From the NCBI GenBank assembly GCA_003505795.1, contig DNXT01000436.1, positions 1 through 6,424 on the forward strand: DNA of 6,424 nucleotides, given 5' to 3'. Shown here in pieces: positions 4,557 through 6,424 of the stretch; position 1 is the stretch's first letter; the number at the start of each line of letters is the position of its first letter. The notes under the pieces were generated by a model that was not told where the DNA came from, ran no database searches, and worked only from the letters and a program-made list of their open reading frames with translations. Source of the stretch: Lysobacteraceae bacterium. Lineage in GTDB: Bacteria > Pseudomonadota > Gammaproteobacteria > Xanthomonadales > Xanthomonadaceae. Both the position numbers and the translations under genes were made by a program.

Positions 4557-5669
4557 TCAACCGCCGCGCAGCACGTCCAGTACCGCGGATTCGTCCACGT
4601 CCGGCACCACCTCGGCCTTGCCGATGCCTCGCCACAGCACCAGCCGCAGCCGGCCGGCCACGTTCTTCTTGTCCAGGCGCATGCGCGCCAGCAGCGCTTC
4701 CGGCGCCAGCCCGGCCGGGAGCGCGGTCGGCAGGCCGTAGGCGTCCAGCAGACCGCGCAGCGCCTCGGTATCGGCGTCGCCGGCCATGCCCAGCTTCGCC
4801 GACAGCCGTGCGGCCAGCACCATGCCGACCGCGACCGCCTCGCCGTGATTGAGGTTGGCGTTGTGCGGCGCGCCGTAGCCCTGTTCGGTCTCGATCGCGT
4901 GGCCGAAGGTGTGGCCGAGGTTGAGCAGGGCGCGCTCGCCCTTCTCCAGCGGATCGCGCTCGACGATCTCGGCCTTGTGCTCGCAGCTGCGCGCGATCGC
5001 CTGCGCCAGCGCGGCGGCCTCGCCGGCCAGCAGCGCGCCACGCTCGGCCTTGAGCCATTCGAAGAACAGCGGGTCGCGGATCGCGCCGTACTTGATCACT
5101 TCGGCCAGGCCGGCGCGCAGCTCGCGCGCCGGCAGGCTGTGCAGGCTGTCGGTGTCGGCGATCACCGCGCGCGGCGGGTGGAAGGCGCCGACCAGGTTCT
5201 TGCCCTGCGGGATGTCCACCGCGGTCTTGCCGCCCACCGACGAATCGACCATCGCCAGCAGCGTGGTCGGCAGCTGCACGCAATCGACCCCGCGCATCCA
5301 GCAGGCGGCCGCGAACCCGGCCAGGTCGCCGACCACGCCGCCGCCCAGCGCGAACACGCAGGCGTCGCGGGTCGCGCCGAGTTCGGCCAGCGCGGTGACC
5401 GCCGCCCCGAAGCTCTCCAGGGTCTTGGAGGATTCGCCGGCCGGGATCACCAGTTCGCCGACCAGCAGGTCCTGGCGCTGGCGGCGAAGCGCCTCGCGCA
5501 CCCGCGTGGCGTACAGCGGCGCGACCGAGGAATCGCTCAGCACCAGCACGTGGCGGCCGCGCACGTGCGCGGCCAGGCGGGCGCCGTCGGACAGCAGTTC
5601 CGGTCCGATCGCGATGGTGTAGGGATGGTCGCCGCCGACATCGACGGTGCGCGGTGAGGCAGGATTCAT
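4557..5669 (-). CDS. aroB: 3-Dehydroquinate synthase
   Basis: A 370-residue cytosolic enzyme (E. coli AroB is 362) that turns DAHP into 3-dehydroquinate, the second step of the shikimate pathway, using NAD and a divalent metal. The NAD-binding glycine loop is GGGVVGDLAGFAA (109-121). Substrate and catalytic residues lie in MVDSSVGGKTAVD (140-152, K148) and GKNLVGAFHPP (156-166). The metal ligands should be E190 (LAEVIKYG), H253 (LNLGHTFGH) and H275 (LNHGEAVA). The segment between the two histidines (GYGAPHNANLNHGEA) is about five residues longer than in E. coli, probably a lineage feature. The ATG overlaps the aroK stop (ATGA, 5669-5666) with no Shine-Dalgarno visible, so translation is likely coupled to aroK. 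Confidence 0.98.
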   Translation of the reverse strand: MNPASPRTVDVGGDHPYTIAIGPELLSDGARLAAHVRGRHVLVLSDSSVAPLYATRVREALRRQRQDLLVGELVIPAGESSKTLESFGAAVTALAELGATRDACVFALGGGVVGDLAGFAAACWMRGVDCVQLPTTLLAMVDSSVGGKTAVDIPQGKNLVGAFHPPRAVIADTDSLHSLPARELRAGLAEVIKYGAIRDPLFFEWLKAERGALLAGEAAALAQAIARSCEHKAEIVERDPLEKGERALLNLGHTFGHAIETEQGYGAPHNANLNHGEAVAVGMVLAARLSAKLGMAGDADTEALRGLLDAYGLPTALPAGLAPEALLARMRLDKKNVAGRLRLVLWRGIGKAEVVPDVDESAVLDVLRGG

Positions 5670-6208
5670 GCGGTGGTGCTCTGGCTCTGCCAGCGCGCCG
5701 CCAGCCGCAGCACCAGCTGGGCGGTGGCATCGCCGGGGGAAAGGGTGTCGGTATCCAGGATGATGTCGGCGACCTCGCGATACAGCGGGTCGCGCTGGCG
5801 CGCCAGCGCGTGCAGCACCTGCTCGCGGTCGTCGCGCTGCAGCAGCGGCCGGCTGCGGTCGCGCGCCAGCCGTTCCAGCTGCGCGGCGACGCTGACCCGC
5901 AGGTACACCACGAAGCCGCGTTCGCGGATGCGCCGGCGATTGTCGGCATCGAGGATCGCGCCGCCGCCGGTGGACACCAGCTGGCCCTCGCGCAGCAGCA
6001 GCTGTTCCAGCACGGCGCGCTCGTGCTCGCGGAACGTGGCTTCGCCGGAATGCTCGAAGATCGAGGCGATGCTGGCGCCTGCGTGCTCGACGATGGCATG
6101 GTCCACGTCGACGAATTCCAGGCCGAAGCGCTCGGCCAGGCGGCGGCCGATGCAGCTCTTGCCGGCGCCCATCGGGCCGACCATCACGAGATTCGGAGCG
6201 GGGTTCAT
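5666..6208 (-). CDS. aroK: Shikimate kinase
   Basis: A 180-residue cytosolic kinase that uses ATP to phosphorylate shikimate at the 3-hydroxyl. The Walker A loop is GPMGAGKS (11-18). VDVDH (33-37) supplies the shikimate-binding aspartates, R60 lies in ATFREHE, and STGGGA (79-84) is the substrate glycine loop. SRPLL (119-123) is the lid arginine region and RDPLYREVAD (139-148) the C-terminal substrate motif, so all key residues are present. The frame is open upstream to the window edge, but the family N-terminus (MNPAPNLVMVGPMGAGKS) sets the start at 6208; the upstream translation is low-complexity and unlike any AroK. It is the first gene of an aroK-aroB operon with a four-base overlap, the common proteobacterial arrangement. 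TAGCAT lies eight bases before the ATG and no Shine-Dalgarno is seen. Confidence 0.97.
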   Translation of the reverse strand: MNPAPNLVMVGPMGAGKSCIGRRLAERFGLEFVDVDHAIVEHAGASIASIFEHSGEATFREHERAVLEQLLLREGQLVSTGGGAILDADNRRRIRERGFVVYLRVSVAAQLERLARDRSRPLLQRDDREQVLHALARQRDPLYREVADIILDTDTLSPGDATAQLVLRLAARWQSQSTTA

Positions 6209-6216
6209 CGACCGGA

Positions 6217-6222
6217 ATGCTA
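6217..6222 (-). promoter_or_regulatory. Possible -10 element of aroK-aroB
   Basis: TAGCAT on the minus strand matches four of six -10 bases and ends eight bases before the ATG at 6208. There is no convincing -35. It is listed because the spacing equals that of the -10-like hexamers of the Rrf2 and WGR genes. Confidence 0.3.
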
Positions 6223-6247
6223 GCACCGGCGGGCGCCGATGCGCCGG

Positions 6248-6281
6248 ACGTTCGCCGATGAAACCATTGGCGAACGTTCGC
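6248..6281. promoter_or_regulatory. Compound dyad upstream of aroK, possible operator
   Basis: ACGTTCGCC (6248-6256) and GGCGAACGT (6269-6277) are exact inverted copies. With ATG/CAT inside them and one mismatch the arms grow to 13 bases around a four-base loop. The right arm also belongs to the perfect 12-bp palindrome GCGAACGTTCGC (6270-6281). The half-site CGTTCGC therefore occurs three times, 40 to 75 bases before aroK. It may be a regulator site or an mRNA hairpin of the upstream transcript. Confidence 0.4.
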
Positions 6282-6331
6282 GCCGGGATGGACGATTCGC
6301 CCCGGGGGGGCGCCTGCCGCCGATGCGACGG

Positions 6332-6354
6332 GCCTGTCGCGGGTGCCGACAGGC
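6332..6354. other. GC-rich stem-loop upstream of aroK
   Basis: GCCTGTCG (6332-6339) and CGACAGGC (6347-6354) form a perfect eight-base stem around a seven-base loop. On the plus strand it is followed by TTTCTC, which weakly resembles an intrinsic terminator, but no plus-strand gene ends here. On the minus strand no T-tract follows. It could mark the end of an upstream gene outside the window. Confidence 0.45.
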
Positions 6355-6424
6355 TTTCTCGAACCTGGTTGGCGCGCATTTTCGGATGCGGGACATGAAG
6401 CCCCGTCCCCTCATCCGGCGCTTC

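Noticed and set aside
4503..5657. A plus-strand open frame of 384 codons opposite aroB
   Set aside because: Same compositional artefact; aroB on the other strand has every catalytic motif.
6332..6360. Plus-strand intrinsic terminator (stem plus TTTCTC)
   Set aside because: No plus-strand gene precedes it and the tail is weak, so it is listed only as a stem-loop.
6209..6424. N-terminal extension of aroK, since its frame stays open to the window edge
   Set aside because: The added residues are Arg/Pro-rich and unlike AroK, whose family N-terminus begins just before the Walker loop; the stretch also contains two dyads typical of non-coding DNA.
1..6424. A CRISPR array, phage, toxin-antitoxin or other defence system
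   Set aside because: No regularly spaced repeats, integrase, nuclease or toxin-like genes were seen; apart from the redox pair and the transporter, the genes are housekeeping.

Overview
The window is G+C-rich chromosomal DNA in which every convincing gene lies on the minus strand. Its closest look is to the Xanthomonadaceae/Lysobacteraceae (Xanthomonas, Stenotrophomonas, Lysobacter, Luteimonas and relatives). The reasons are the gene order aroK-aroB, then a small WGR-domain gene, then hemE, the base composition, and intergenic repeats of the type TGTRGGAGCGACTTCAGTC that are common in that group. The genus cannot be fixed from the sequence alone.

In transcription order (right to left): positions 6209-6424 hold a non-coding region with two clear dyads. 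Shikimate kinase (aroK, 6208-5666) follows and overlaps 3-dehydroquinate synthase (aroB, 5669-4557) by four bases; the two catalyse steps of chorismate synthesis. A UUCG-capped hairpin follows aroB. A 227-base gap with inverted REP-like repeats leads to a second unit: an 84-residue WGR-domain protein (4329-4075) and uroporphyrinogen decarboxylase (hemE, 4066-3002) of heme synthesis. Positions 2600-3001 are non-coding and hold an 11-base G tract, two direct REP-like repeats and a heptamer tandem repeat.

A third block follows: an MdtD-type DHA2 drug/proton antiporter (2599-1178), then an Rrf2-family regulator (1144-698) and a thioredoxin-reductase-like flavoprotein (701 to the left edge, truncated). 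The last two overlap by four bases. Between the transporter and the regulator lies a perfect 14-bp inverted repeat with an AAAAA spacer that includes the regulator's start codon. It is a strong candidate operator for an autoregulated regulator-flavoprotein pair.

Most of the window is ordinary housekeeping. The part most worth following up is the Rrf2/flavoprotein pair. The regulator lacks an Fe-S cysteine cluster but keeps a cysteine near residue 98. The flavoprotein keeps a CPYC redox centre but appears to have lost the usual NADPH-binding motifs. The heads of three transcription units also look leaderless: a TANNNT hexamer sits seven or eight bases before the ATG and no Shine-Dalgarno sequence is visible. 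No CRISPR array, rRNA, tRNA, insertion sequence or phage gene was seen.
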